Below, piece by piece: positions 36,242 to 45,011 of a stretch of 64,000 bases of DNA; position 1 is the stretch's first letter, and each line of letters opens with the position of its first letter. Under the pieces are notes generated by a model. It had not been told where the DNA came from, searched no databases, and saw only the letters and a list, made by a program, of their open reading frames with translations. Source of the DNA: Phycisphaerae bacterium (GTDB lineage Bacteria > Chloroflexota > Anaerolineae > 4572-78 > J111); NCBI GenBank assembly GCA_028285035.1, contig JANQQF010000071.1, positions 1-64,000 on the forward strand. Direction: 5' to 3'. The position numbers and the translations under genes are program-made.

Positions 36242-38065
36242 ATGAAACATCAAGAGCTTCAAACTGATCAAACAACTTTTCTAATTGATAAGCTATCCGA
36301 AGGTCTGCCACCTCATCAATATATTAGAGAATTAGTGCAAAATTCTATAGAGGCTAATGCTTCAAAAATTGTTATCGATGTCTGTTGGCCTTTAGTCGAG
36401 CAATATGGCTGGAAAATGATGGTTATTGACAATGGACATGGTATGAAGCCTTCAGAAATGGAAAAACACCTTGGTAATCTGGCTTCATCAGGAAAGACCC
36501 AAGGATTACGAGATAATTTTGGGATTGGTGCAAAAGTAGCTGCTTTGACTCACAGTCCTCAAGGTTTGATATACTATTCCAGAATCAATGAAGAATCTCT
36601 AGGTTACCAAGCACATCTGGCAAAGAAAGACGACAAGTATGTCTTATTGCAACAACACAATGGCATGTTTAACTCGCCAGTATCTGATGGTAGTTCACTA
36701 AAACCAGACATCATTGAAACACAGGGAACTAGCGTCATTATTTTGGGAAAGGGTAACAGTGAAAACACCTATTTACCTGAAGGTATGCAAACCGAATGGG
36801 TTGGGTATTACCTAAATGATCGATACTTTGAGCTTCCTAATAACGTTGAGTTGAGATACAGAAAATTTGTAGACCCTGACCCACAAAAATGGCCAAGAAC
36901 AAAAAACCATCGTGTAAGTAATCAAAGTTCCGACGCAATGGCTCAGTCATTGATGCTTCAGGTACCGGGCATCAAATACTATTGGGGTATTTCTTGTATT
37001 GAACGGGGGATAACGGAACTCTCTTTTGGAAAGGTACATTGGTGGATAATTGGTGATAAGTGGCGTGGTCGCGGTTACAAAAGAGGTGGGTGTGTAGGTG
37101 TATTATGGCGCCATGAGATTTATCATCTACGGCGAAACCCAGGACACATATATGTTCAGCGCCCTTTTGGAATTGCGGCGGGGAACGGAAAGATTATTTT
37201 GTTAATAGAGCCTCATGAGCATGATGTATCTTCTGATACCCAGCGTGGTGGATTAAGGGTAAATGGCAAACCAGCCGATACTCTATGGGAGGAATGGGGA
37301 AATGAATTTCACAATCATATGCCTCCTCCCTTAAAGCTATATGTTGAAAAACAATTAGAAAATAAATATAAAAACGATCCAAAAACGATCGAAAAAAGGG
37401 TTCGTAATAGCTTGCGCGAAACTAATCCATATCGTTACATACCATCAGATAAAGGTAAGTTTTTAGCTGATGGTACCAGTACTGCTGGAGATCAAGGCAC
37501 CTCCGATATAGATCTAACCAGTGATAATCGGCCACCTGTTGGGCCAAGCAATTCAGGAGAAAACGACATATTCAAGGCATTTGAAGATGCAAGCGGAATT
37601 GAAGCTCGAAGAACAAAGCCAAGCACCATTGTACCAACAGTACAATGGGAGTCTCATAATCATCCTGATTATCCAATGTTAAAAGATCGTGCTGCAACTT
37701 ACGACGGGTCAAACAATATTATTACAGCTAACAAAGACTTTAGGTTATTTCTTATATTAAAAGAAAGTCTAAATAACAAATATGAAAATCATCCCGCAGT
37801 TGAAGAAATGGCCGACAATATTATACGAGATTGGTTTGGAACTCAACTTGCTGAAGGTGTTACAAGGATCAAACAGCTAACTTCAACAAATCCAGAAAGA
37901 CAATGGACCCCACGAGATACTGATAAAGCATTAAGTGAAGAATCACTGACAATGTTGTGTCAATCAGTTATATTAACTCAACGCCAAATCGAACGAGAAT
38001 TAACAAAACTTGTAAAACGATTCAAAGTCCCAAGTGGTGAAGACAATTCAGAAGAAAATGTATAA
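36242..38065 (+). CDS. GHKL-type ATPase (Hsp90/MORC-like) of accessory island
   Basis: 607 residues. The ATP site has an N-box RELVQNSIEA (29-38), the DNGHGM loop (63-68) and FGIGAKVA (93-100), the order found in GyrB/Hsp90/MutL/MORC ATPases. No histidine-kinase H-box or known C-terminal domain is seen. The rest is hydrophilic with a long low-complexity stretch near 400-450 (TSTAGDQGTSDIDLTSDN). Base composition is clearly more AT-rich than the neighbours and the ATG lacks a good ribosome site, both signs of transfer. It converges on the P63C/zinc-ribbon pair with 66 bases between. Such stand-alone GHKL ATPases occur in defence systems; assignment here is inference. Confidence 0.65.
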   Translation: MKHQELQTDQTTFLIDKLSEGLPPHQYIRELVQNSIEANASKIVIDVCWPLVEQYGWKMMVIDNGHGMKPSEMEKHLGNLASSGKTQGLRDNFGIGAKVAALTHSPQGLIYYSRINEESLGYQAHLAKKDDKYVLLQQHNGMFNSPVSDGSSLKPDIIETQGTSVIILGKGNSENTYLPEGMQTEWVGYYLNDRYFELPNNVELRYRKFVDPDPQKWPRTKNHRVSNQSSDAMAQSLMLQVPGIKYYWGISCIERGITELSFGKVHWWIIGDKWRGRGYKRGGCVGVLWRHEIYHLRRNPGHIYVQRPFGIAAGNGKIILLIEPHEHDVSSDTQRGGLRVNGKPADTLWEEWGNEFHNHMPPPLKLYVEKQLENKYKNDPKTIEKRVRNSLRETNPYRYIPSDKGKFLADGTSTAGDQGTSDIDLTSDNRPPVGPSNSGENDIFKAFEDASGIEARRTKPSTIVPTVQWESHNHPDYPMLKDRAATYDGSNNIITANKDFRLFLILKESLNNKYENHPAVEEMADNIIRDWFGTQLAEGVTRIKQLTSTNPERQWTPRDTDKALSEESLTMLCQSVILTQRQIERELTKLVKRFKVPSGEDNSEENV

Positions 38066-38131
38066 AGTGTAGTAGTTAAGAGTTAATCTGACAGTTGTGT
38101 AAAATTATCATATGGGTAAGGTAACCCATTC

Positions 38132-39040
38132 TTAGGCATCTTCATCAAAAAGCTCAAGTTGACGATGGCCATTAGGTGGATAGGCTCTTTCTAAAAGACG
38201 TTGAAATCCCCCCCAGGTTGTTGAAGCTCTCATTAAAGCAATTACACCCGCCAACATCTTTTGAAGTTGGGGTAACCCTATATCCTCGGTAAGATTTTGA
38301 AAATGACGATGCGATCTATTGCCCTTCGAATTCTTCGGGTTTTTTCGTTCTAATTCTTCCAAAACCCCTGGTGGCATTCGTTCATAAATAATTTGATTTG
38401 TCAATTTACCTACTACCTGAGGACGCTTGACCGATAACGGTTTATATTGCCACCCTCTAAGCCTAAAAAGCTCTCTATAGAAATCATCTGGAAAAGTTTT
38501 TACCCACGGACGCAACTCTTCCGTAACATACATTTTGAGTAATCGATTTAACTCGTTTCTATCGCGTTCAGCCTGATAACCAGTAGCTTCATCAATTAAT
38601 GCAATTATTCCCACCTTCGCCAGACCTCTAATCAATGCATTGCTGTAATTTGCATATCGAATCTCTGGTTTCGTAGTAAGTACCCCTGCATCTCTAGCAT
38701 CCAAAATGGCTTGACATATATCGTGCAATACCGTTGCTTCATAGCCATCAACTGGTTTACTTCTTCTTGATCCAGGACCGCCTACAATTTGTAAAGGCTG
38801 TTCAATTGCTTTAACTAGGTCAGGGCTAAAGTAGGGTCTGAGTTTGTGATGTTGGGCAATACGTTTTCTAGCACCGTCCCCTCGGCCCTTCATACCTATT
38901 GCACTGGTTAAACTACGTCCGCTGATAACCCTACGGATTTCACCTTTATTATCTTTACCTACAAAACAGAAAATCTGTGCTTCTGGGTTTCCTATCTCAA
39001 GAGTTCCTTTATGTGTAAACTCTATCATACTCTCTTTCAA
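38132..39040 (-). CDS. P63C-domain protein
   Basis: 302 residues. The text GRSLTSAIGMKGRGDGARKRIAQHH near the N-terminus and GYEATVLHDICQAILDARDAG and FYRELFRLRGW further on match the P63C domain, first defined from phage proteins and of unknown function. TTG start at 39040 with AGGAGG six bases upstream; that site is formed by the last Gly-Gly codons of the upstream zinc-ribbon gene, so translation is probably coupled. An ATG at 39028 is the alternative. Part of the AT-rich island. Confidence 0.7.
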   Translation of the reverse strand: MKESMIEFTHKGTLEIGNPEAQIFCFVGKDNKGEIRRVISGRSLTSAIGMKGRGDGARKRIAQHHKLRPYFSPDLVKAIEQPLQIVGGPGSRRSKPVDGYEATVLHDICQAILDARDAGVLTTKPEIRYANYSNALIRGLAKVGIIALIDEATGYQAERDRNELNRLLKMYVTEELRPWVKTFPDDFYRELFRLRGWQYKPLSVKRPQVVGKLTNQIIYERMPPGVLEELERKNPKNSKGNRSHRHFQNLTEDIGLPQLQKMLAGVIALMRASTTWGGFQRLLERAYPPNGHRQLELFDEDA

Positions 39041-39042
39041 AA

Positions 39043-39468
39043 TTAACCTCCTAAATCGATATCAACCGATTTTTCTAAACCATCAATTATTTTCACGACC
39101 AACTCTCGTTGATTTAATCTTTCTCTATAAATACGCTCAAGCATAAATGAGGCAGTATCCTTATTTACATTAAGTGTGCGAGCGAGTTGACGACCAACGA
39201 CATCAATTTTTCCTGTTTCATCGATTAGAGAAAGCACATAGAACCATTTCTGAAGATCAATACGAGTCCTATGAAATATCGTCCGAACCGTAACACTAAA
39301 AGATGTATTACATGCATTACAATGATGTCGATTTTCTTTATCCATAGGCGTCGAATTTGTAGATTTACAATGAGGACACTTGGGAATGCCGTTCCATCGA
39401 ACTTCTTCTAGATATTTAATACAATCGTTTTTTGTGGGTAATTGTTGATAAATATTCTGTAATTTCAT
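39043..39468 (-). CDS. Zinc-ribbon/HTH protein related to the N-terminus of IS1595 transposases
   Basis: 141 residues. A zinc ribbon is formed by CPHC (PKCPHCKSTN) and CNAC (HHCNACNTSF), followed by TVRTIFHRTRIDLQKWFYVL and a helix-turn-helix-like VVGRQLARTLNVNKDTASFMLERI. In IS1595-family transposases this is the DNA-binding part before a DDE domain; here the DDE domain is absent and the reading frame ends cleanly, with P63C next. It may be a domesticated DNA-binding subunit of a P63C system, or a cut transposase. Confidence 0.7.
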   Translation of the reverse strand: MKLQNIYQQLPTKNDCIKYLEEVRWNGIPKCPHCKSTNSTPMDKENRHHCNACNTSFSVTVRTIFHRTRIDLQKWFYVLSLIDETGKIDVVGRQLARTLNVNKDTASFMLERIYRERLNQRELVVKIIDGLEKSVDIDLGG

Positions 39469-39544
39469 AATTAAAATATAGTAAAAACGTCGAACTTATG
39501 AGCTATATACTATCAGGAGTCTAGTAATTATTCAACAAATACCC

Positions 39545-39604
39545 TACCATTATCTGGGACATTTTCTACCATTATCTGGGTTAAGTTCTCTACCATTATC
39601 TGGG
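39545..39604. repeat. Three direct repeats at the island edge, IS-end-like
   Basis: TACCATTATCTGGG occurs at 39545-39558, 39567-39580 and 39591-39604. Two copies continue with AC. Read on the other strand, a CCCAGATAATGGTA unit repeats every 22-24 bases, like the multiple transposase-binding sites at the ends of IS21-type elements. No transposase gene lies beside it, so it would be a solo end. Confidence 0.6.
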
Positions 39605-39721
39605 ACAGATATTTCATGATATCATCTACCCAACAAACTGGACTAAATAGATCCCCAAGATAGCCCATTCAACCCAATCACCCTATAATACCCCACATCC
39701 ACGACCAACTAGGGGAGCACA

Positions 39722-40522
39722 ATGACCACCGATCAACTATCATTAGAATTCGAAGCCTTTCAAGGTGAATTAAAATCGTTCATCCTGCGAATGACCGCCA
39801 GTGTACAGGATGCGGAAGATTTGGTGCAGGAGACCTACATCAAAGCGCACGCCAAAATTGATAGCTATCGGGGAGATGCCTCGCTCAAGACGTGGGTCTT
39901 TACCATTGCCTCAAATTTGACCAAGGATATGTTGCGAGCCAAGCAGCGCTGGCCGGAGAATGTGACCGATATTTGTCGGGAGGCAGCGTTGGGAAACCCT
40001 GAATTTTTTCAGGAGGCGATGCAAATTCGGCAAACCTCGCCGCAGGGGAACTTTGAAATCAAGGAGCATATCGCCTTTTGTTTTACCTGTGTCTCGAAGT
40101 CATTGCCCCTTGAGCAACATCTGACCCTACTTCTCAAAGAGGTCTACGGCTTCAAAGTCAAAGAAATCGCTCAGATCATCGACCAGACGGATGCGATGGT
40201 GAAGTATCATCTGCACGTAGGCCGCAGCAAAATGATCGAAGTATTTGATCATCGCTGCTCGCTGATCAACAAGGAGGGGGTATGCTATCAATGCACCGAG
40301 TTGAACGGCATTTTTAACCCGAAGCAGGAGACCCAAGAAGAATTGGTCAAGATCAAGATGGTCAAAGCGGCGGAGAACAAAGATAAAGAAGCCTTATTTG
40401 ATTTACGAATGCAGATTTTACAGGAGCTTGATCCCTTTGAGTCGGGCGCAGCGGAATTACAATTGCATCATTTGGAGCATAATCGGCTGGTGATGGAGAA
40501 CCATTTAGCAGAAAATTCATAA
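39722..40522 (+). CDS. ECF-type sigma factor with Cys-containing C-terminal extension
   Basis: 266 residues. Region 2 is visible in MTASVQDAEDLVQETYIKAHAKIDSYRGDASLKTWVFTIASN, region 4 in LLLKEVYGFKVKEIAQIIDQTDAMVKYHLHVGRSK. After it comes an unusual segment with C-x8-C-x2-C (RCSLINKEGVCYQC) and then TELNGIFNPKQ, which could bind zinc. No anti-sigma gene is adjacent; an SRPBCC protein follows by 98 bases. The Cys segment may take over control, for example by redox or metal; inference. Confidence 0.82.
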   Translation: MTTDQLSLEFEAFQGELKSFILRMTASVQDAEDLVQETYIKAHAKIDSYRGDASLKTWVFTIASNLTKDMLRAKQRWPENVTDICREAALGNPEFFQEAMQIRQTSPQGNFEIKEHIAFCFTCVSKSLPLEQHLTLLLKEVYGFKVKEIAQIIDQTDAMVKYHLHVGRSKMIEVFDHRCSLINKEGVCYQCTELNGIFNPKQETQEELVKIKMVKAAENKDKEALFDLRMQILQELDPFESGAAELQLHHLEHNRLVMENHLAENS

Positions 40523-40619
40523 AAATCCTATCATTTTTTTTCGCTCACTCGTCTAAGTAGTATAGGTCTCAAAAATTGAGATTTCCAAACTATTACTTAT
40601 ACCAAAAGGGAGCTAAAAA

Positions 40620-41087
40620 ATGAATGCTATGATTACAGGTAAAGCCACAACTACAAAAAAGATGTTTAGTCGAGAGACATCGATTAGCGTCGATATCCAA
40701 GCCTCACCGAGTATCGTCTGGGCCTTGTTGACCAATGCCTCGGATTTTGCGCGGTGGAACTCCACGATTATTTCCCTGGAAGGAGACATCAAGGCCGGGG
40801 GAAGCGTTAAGCTCAAGTCAACCCTCGATGAAAGTCGGGTGTTTAATCTGAAAGTTAAGGAGTTTGAGCCAGAGCGACGGTTGGCGTGGGGTGACAATAT
40901 GGGCACTCGCACTTACACGTTACAAAGCGGAGTTGGGGACAGCGTGACCTTTTCGATGAACGAGAAGATTGGCGGGCCAATCTTCCCCCTGTTCGCTCGC
41001 TTTATCCCCCCGTTTGATGAGTCATTTGAGCAGTTTGCCGCTGATTTGAAGAAAGAAGCCGAAACGATTCAAAATTCGAAGAGTTAA
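40620..41087 (+). CDS. SRPBCC (START-like) domain protein
   Basis: 155 residues. SVDIQASPSIVWALLTNASDFARWNSTI is the standard opening of the polyketide cyclase/Bet v1-like fold, followed by LEGDIKAGGSVKLKS and VKEFEPERRLAWGD. Such proteins bind hydrophobic small molecules. GGGAG precedes the ATG. Likely partner or target of the sigma factor just upstream, by position. Confidence 0.8.
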   Translation: MNAMITGKATTTKKMFSRETSISVDIQASPSIVWALLTNASDFARWNSTIISLEGDIKAGGSVKLKSTLDESRVFNLKVKEFEPERRLAWGDNMGTRTYTLQSGVGDSVTFSMNEKIGGPIFPLFARFIPPFDESFEQFAADLKKEAETIQNSKS

Positions 41088-41160
41088 TTTAGTCATCTAT
41101 CGCCTTGCTGAAGGTAAGGTAGATTAGCAAAAAAGAGTTTGTGATAGTAGGGAGAATGTA

Positions 41161-41547
41161 ATGACACCACTGGAGAAAACGATCAGTGATGATGAGTTAC
41201 TTGCTTACATAGATCATTGGGTTGTACAGCTTGAACAAGAAAATTATGGAGCGGCGCTTGAAATGGTCGAATGTGATCCTTCCTGGACACCAGACTTGTT
41301 ACGAGAGGTGATCAAGTCGTACGGTGAAGCCAGCCCAACGCAACGAGCCACCCTCGAAGCAAAGGCAACAGACATTCAACAGCGAAAAGAAATAGATCGT
41401 TGGGATGAAGCGCCGAATGGGTCCTTGGGAGAGGTTTGGTATGATTTAGGGATCGATGGATTTACCAGTGATCTAACCGCAACGTTCGATATCCTTGGGC
41501 AAGACGATGGTCTCATTTTACACCTAAATGGTGTTCAGGTAATGTAA
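41161..41547 (+). CDS. Uncharacterised small protein (DUF7668-like)
   Basis: 128 residues, soluble and acidic. The C-terminal part GEVWYDLGIDGFTSDLTATFDI...LHLNGVQVM resembles a family of short proteins known only as a domain of unknown function. The N-terminal half is helical. GGGAGA lies five bases before the ATG. 73 bases after the SRPBCC gene; no function can be given. Confidence 0.55.
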   Translation: MTPLEKTISDDELLAYIDHWVVQLEQENYGAALEMVECDPSWTPDLLREVIKSYGEASPTQRATLEAKATDIQQRKEIDRWDEAPNGSLGEVWYDLGIDGFTSDLTATFDILGQDDGLILHLNGVQVM

Positions 41548-41562
41548 GAGTGATCAGATCGT

Positions 41563-42558
41563 ATGCCTGAGATTATCCAAACACTTATACGCCGATCTAT
41601 CATCATTCTGGTCAGTGGTAGCTCTGCCCTTATTTTGATCTTACTGTTCGCAAATTCCACAATGAACAACCCTCAATCCTCCTCCATCCAAACCTTGCAA
41701 ACCAACACTTGGTCTATCGTCGCGGTCGATCCAGCCACGGGAGATGTCGGTGTGGCGGGAGCATCTTGTGTACCCGATCTACACGCCGATGCGTTAGCTG
41801 CTTTAGTGCCGGGTAAAGGGGCGGCGGCCACTCAGGCCTTATGGGACTTAGATAATCGCAATAAAGTCTTTGAACTGTTAGAGGCTGATATCTCAGCCGA
41901 TGATATCATTGCGCAAGTGACTGACCCGAGTCACGATGTGCACGCCGCCAATCGCCAATATGGAGTTGTCACAATGAAAGACGGCGCGGTTACGATTGAG
42001 GCATTCACTGGCTCAGAAAATCTTGTCTGGGCAGGTGATGTACAAAATCCCGATATGAACGTAACCGTTCAAGGCAACATTCTGGTCAGTGAGGCGGTGG
42101 TTACTGCCGCCCTGCAAGCCTTTACTGATGATCAACCGGGAGTCAATACCTTGCCCGACAGGCTGATGCGTGCGTTAGAAGCTGGATCTACGGCTGGAGG
42201 CGACTCACGCTGTAACAATGATGAGGTCGAACAGACCGCCGCTACCGCCTTTATTGCGGTTACCCGTGGCGGTGATGCACCGTATGCTACCCGACGCATT
42301 GGGATCACCGATATGGGCACGGATGAAGCCCCCTGGCTCGCTCTTTCGGTGGCTGAGCCTCAATTTGGGCCAAATCCGTTGGTCGAATTACGCACGTTGT
42401 ACGACCAATGGCGGCAGGGGAATCCACCTCCAGTTAAACGATCAGTGGCTAACCCTCTCATTTATATCGCTATCGTGGTCATTGTTCTACTGCTCATTCT
42501 CATAGGATGGATTTGGCTTACCCGAAAATCCTCAAAACATAAGCATCTGTCAGATTAA
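41563..42558 (+). CDS. Membrane-anchored DUF1028 protein (putative Ntn-hydrolase)
   Basis: 331 residues. An N-terminal helix (SIIILVSGSSALILILLFA) is followed by the DUF1028 domain from NTWSIVAVDPATGDVGVAGAS; typical features GKGAAATQALWD, RQYGVVTMKDG and ALEAGSTAGGDSRCN are present. A C-terminal helix (LIYIAIVVIVLLLILIGWIW) with basic tail anchors it. DUF1028 proteins are predicted N-terminal-nucleophile hydrolases, but here the nucleophile would follow an uncleaved leader, so processing or inactivity must be considered. Confidence 0.78.
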   Translation: MPEIIQTLIRRSIIILVSGSSALILILLFANSTMNNPQSSSIQTLQTNTWSIVAVDPATGDVGVAGASCVPDLHADALAALVPGKGAAATQALWDLDNRNKVFELLEADISADDIIAQVTDPSHDVHAANRQYGVVTMKDGAVTIEAFTGSENLVWAGDVQNPDMNVTVQGNILVSEAVVTAALQAFTDDQPGVNTLPDRLMRALEAGSTAGGDSRCNNDEVEQTAATAFIAVTRGGDAPYATRRIGITDMGTDEAPWLALSVAEPQFGPNPLVELRTLYDQWRQGNPPPVKRSVANPLIYIAIVVIVLLLILIGWIWLTRKSSKHKHLSD

Positions 42559-42573
42559 CCTTATACGGCTTTC

Positions 42574-42615
42574 AATGAGGAATCCAAAAGTGTACTTTCG
42601 GATTCCTCATTTTCA
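42574..42615 (+). terminator. Rho-independent terminator
   Basis: AATGAGGAATCC (42574-42585) pairs with its complement (42600-42611), with T-rich sequence after. It follows the DUF1028 gene. Confidence 0.7.
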
Positions 42616-42698
42616 TTTTCGGTACCGTAGCTTGCTTTGGCTTCTTTGACTCCCGCATCCGATGCTGCTTTAATGGGGCAAAATAAGAGGAGTTTCTC

Positions 42699-43352
42699 AT
42701 GGATCTTACCATCGTTGATAAATTATTAACCACCACCCGCTCGGTACGAAAGCGGCTGGACTTTACCCGACCGGTCGAGTCTGAGATTATTGAGCAATGT
42801 CTCAACATTGCCATCCAGGCACCCACTGGCTCGAATCGGCAACATTGGCATTTTGTTGTAGTCGCTGAGGCGGAAAAGCGGGCTAAGATTGCTGAATATT
42901 ACAAAGCTTCGTTTCAGCAGTATCGGCCCGACCCTATCGATCCTGCGGCCCTCACCTCAACCGACCCACAGGAGGCCCAGACGGCCCGGGTGATTGACTC
43001 GGCCACTTATTTGGCCGAGAATATGCATCAGGTCCCCATACTGATCATTCCCTGTATCGAGGGCCGTCCCCAAGAACCCGAGCCGTTCTCACAAGCCGGG
43101 ATGTATGGCTCGATCCTGCCGGCGACGTGGTCACTGATGCTGGCACTCAGAGCGCGGGGTCTCGGCTCGGCCTGGACCACCCTCCATCTCCGTTATGAAA
43201 AAGAAATCGCCACCCTGCTCAACATTCCCGATGAGATTAGCCAAACGGCTCTTCTACCTATCGCTTATTACACTGGCACTGACTTCAAACCCGCCAAACG
43301 TCAGCCCGCCGAGCAATTCACCTATTGGGATACGTGGGGTGTGGGACGCTAA
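42699..43352 (+). CDS. Nitroreductase-family FMN oxidoreductase
   Basis: 217 residues. FMN-binding motifs TTRSVRKRLDF, APTGSNRQHWHFVVV and RGLGSAWTTLHLRYEKEI are in the expected order. AGGAG precedes the ATG. Reduces nitro compounds, quinones or flavins with NAD(P)H by family; natural substrate unknown. Flanked on both sides by terminators, so a single-gene transcript. Confidence 0.88.
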   Translation: MDLTIVDKLLTTTRSVRKRLDFTRPVESEIIEQCLNIAIQAPTGSNRQHWHFVVVAEAEKRAKIAEYYKASFQQYRPDPIDPAALTSTDPQEAQTARVIDSATYLAENMHQVPILIIPCIEGRPQEPEPFSQAGMYGSILPATWSLMLALRARGLGSAWTTLHLRYEKEIATLLNIPDEISQTALLPIAYYTGTDFKPAKRQPAEQFTYWDTWGVGR

Positions 43353-43672
43353 AGCGAAATATAGATAAACGAAACATTTTGTTTACAACAGGCCATAAAA
43401 AGCCCCGCTGGTTCGTGGGGCTTTTTAGTGCGTACCACATTGTTCAGCAGGTTGTATTGATTCATCAGTGTGATGCTAACCGCTGACAGTATCCCCAAAT
43501 TTAGTAAAAAAGCTGTTCTGTCAACTCAATTTGACACGTCAGGCAATTCCCCACCATTGGCATCGGTCAACCTACTCATTGCAACTATTTCCCTTTACCC
43601 ATCGTCCATAACACAATAAATCCATTAATCTCCAGCGCCCCCACGCTAATGACATTTTGATATAGGAGCAAT
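43353..43672. other. Intergenic region between nitroreductase and lipoprotein genes
   Basis: 320 bases. It holds the terminator at 43397-43426. A TTGACA at 43531-43536 is the only promoter-like hexamer noted, with a poor -10. Nothing else was seen. Confidence 0.5.
43397..43426 (+). terminator. Rho-independent terminator of the nitroreductase gene
   Basis: AAAAAGCCCC (43397-43406) and GGGGCTTTTT (43417-43426) form a 10-bp stem with a 10-base loop and a T run. Confidence 0.85.
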
Positions 43673-44929
43673 ATGAAATCACAATGGTTGCTTTGCCTTT
43701 GTTTATTACTTTTGGGAACGGTACTTGCTAGTTGTGCCTCACTTGTAGATACAACCCCAGATGAACCTGCTTTACCCACACCTATAAAAGGATTTACATT
43801 TGCGGATTATGGTTTGGCTCAATATGGGCTTACGTTTAACTATCCTGAACACTGGCAATTGTCCGATATGGGAGACGCCTTAGCGCTTAACAATCACAAC
43901 CACTCCTTGACGATGATCTTTTTTGAAACGGGGAACATCAACCAGTTTGAGTATACTGATCCAATTGACATCTTAAATAATGATTATCCAGTACTGGCCT
44001 TGGGAACGTTAAAAGAGGAACGTACTATTTTGGAAGTGCCCTCTGAAGTTGCTGTTAATGGGCAAAAGGCAGCGGTAATGGCGCTTGAAGCCCTACCATT
44101 CGGCGAAGCCACATCCGTGGTTAAGGGTTTTGTAGGCATCATCATTGATGAAGAACGGTACGTATTAGCTCAGGGCGTTACCCTGCCTCAAAACGCCAAC
44201 AAGTTTTCGGCTACGTTTGACCAAATCTTTAACTCGATTGAGCTAGGTACTCCGGCAGGTGTCCCCGTTATCTTGCCCGATACCATTTATCAGCAAACAA
44301 AGGCCCACATTGGCCGACCGCTTTTCTATCGTTTCACGGCCATTGACAGTAATCCACTAACAATCATGACTAAAGCGGAAGGCGATATTCTTTCTGCTCC
44401 CTCGTTGAGCGTTTATACCTACGATGAAGATCCATATTTACAAGAATTACTACCTGATCAAGAAAACCTATTGGCTGAAACAGGAGGACCCGTTATAGCT
44501 GACTGGGCAGCTTTGGTTTTTGAGCCAGAACAAGGAAAAGAGTATTTGATTGAGGTGGGCACAAACCGGGCTTCATTTGGGGATTTCTCGGTATACTTGA
44601 TGCGCGGTGTACCCAATTCCCAATTGTCTGAAATAGGACGGCTTACCACGGGAGAAGTAAGCGAGTTGAGCTTTCAGACCAAGGCTAATACAAATTATTT
44701 GATCAGTGCGCAATCAAGCCCAGACGTTGATATCAGATTTGAAATACAGGATAATGAAGGTAATCGAGTGAGACAAGTCGATTATGCAACAACGGGTGAA
44801 ATTGAAACATATACGCTTGTGTCAGAGACTGATGGCGATTACATTCTAAAGATCGACTCAATAACCCCAACTGGTGAGGGCGAGTATGTCGTATCTGTTG
44901 GTGAAACTACCTCTGTATTTTCCGAATAA
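43673..44929 (+). CDS. Lipoprotein with PsbP-like and pre-peptidase C-terminal-like domains
   Basis: 418 residues. Signal peptide with lipobox LASC puts the mature N-terminus at Cys21. After a short acidic-Pro linker comes a PsbP/DUF1795-like part (YGLTFNYPEHWQLSDMGDALAL...). The C-terminal third (TNYLISAQSSPDVDIRFEIQD...GDYILKIDSI) looks like a pre-peptidase C-terminal beta-sandwich. AGGAG lies six bases before the ATG. Surface-anchored; function unknown. Confidence 0.7.
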   Translation: MKSQWLLCLCLLLLGTVLASCASLVDTTPDEPALPTPIKGFTFADYGLAQYGLTFNYPEHWQLSDMGDALALNNHNHSLTMIFFETGNINQFEYTDPIDILNNDYPVLALGTLKEERTILEVPSEVAVNGQKAAVMALEALPFGEATSVVKGFVGIIIDEERYVLAQGVTLPQNANKFSATFDQIFNSIELGTPAGVPVILPDTIYQQTKAHIGRPLFYRFTAIDSNPLTIMTKAEGDILSAPSLSVYTYDEDPYLQELLPDQENLLAETGGPVIADWAALVFEPEQGKEYLIEVGTNRASFGDFSVYLMRGVPNSQLSEIGRLTTGEVSELSFQTKANTNYLISAQSSPDVDIRFEIQDNEGNRVRQVDYATTGEIETYTLVSETDGDYILKIDSITPTGEGEYVVSVGETTSVFSE

Positions 44930-44966
44930 ACGATACCATTAACTTGTTATCTCATCTCCAATAAAA

Positions 44967-44990
44967 AAGCCCCGCCAATTGGCGGGGCTT
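44967..44990 (-). terminator. Rho-independent terminator of the formate-THF ligase gene
   Basis: AAGCCCCGCC (44967-44976) and its complement (44981-44990) with loop AATT. The T run lies on the minus-strand side, 22 bases past the ligase stop codon. Confidence 0.85.
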
Positions 44991-45011
44991 CGTCATATCT
45001 GTAACAAATTC

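Noticed and set aside
38066..38131. Terminator between the GHKL and P63C genes (ATGGGT/ACCCAT hairpin)
   Set aside because: The stem is only six pairs and no T run follows on either strand.
39545..39604. CRISPR-like repeat array
   Set aside because: Repeats are 14 bases with 8-10 base gaps and only three copies; no cas genes are nearby.
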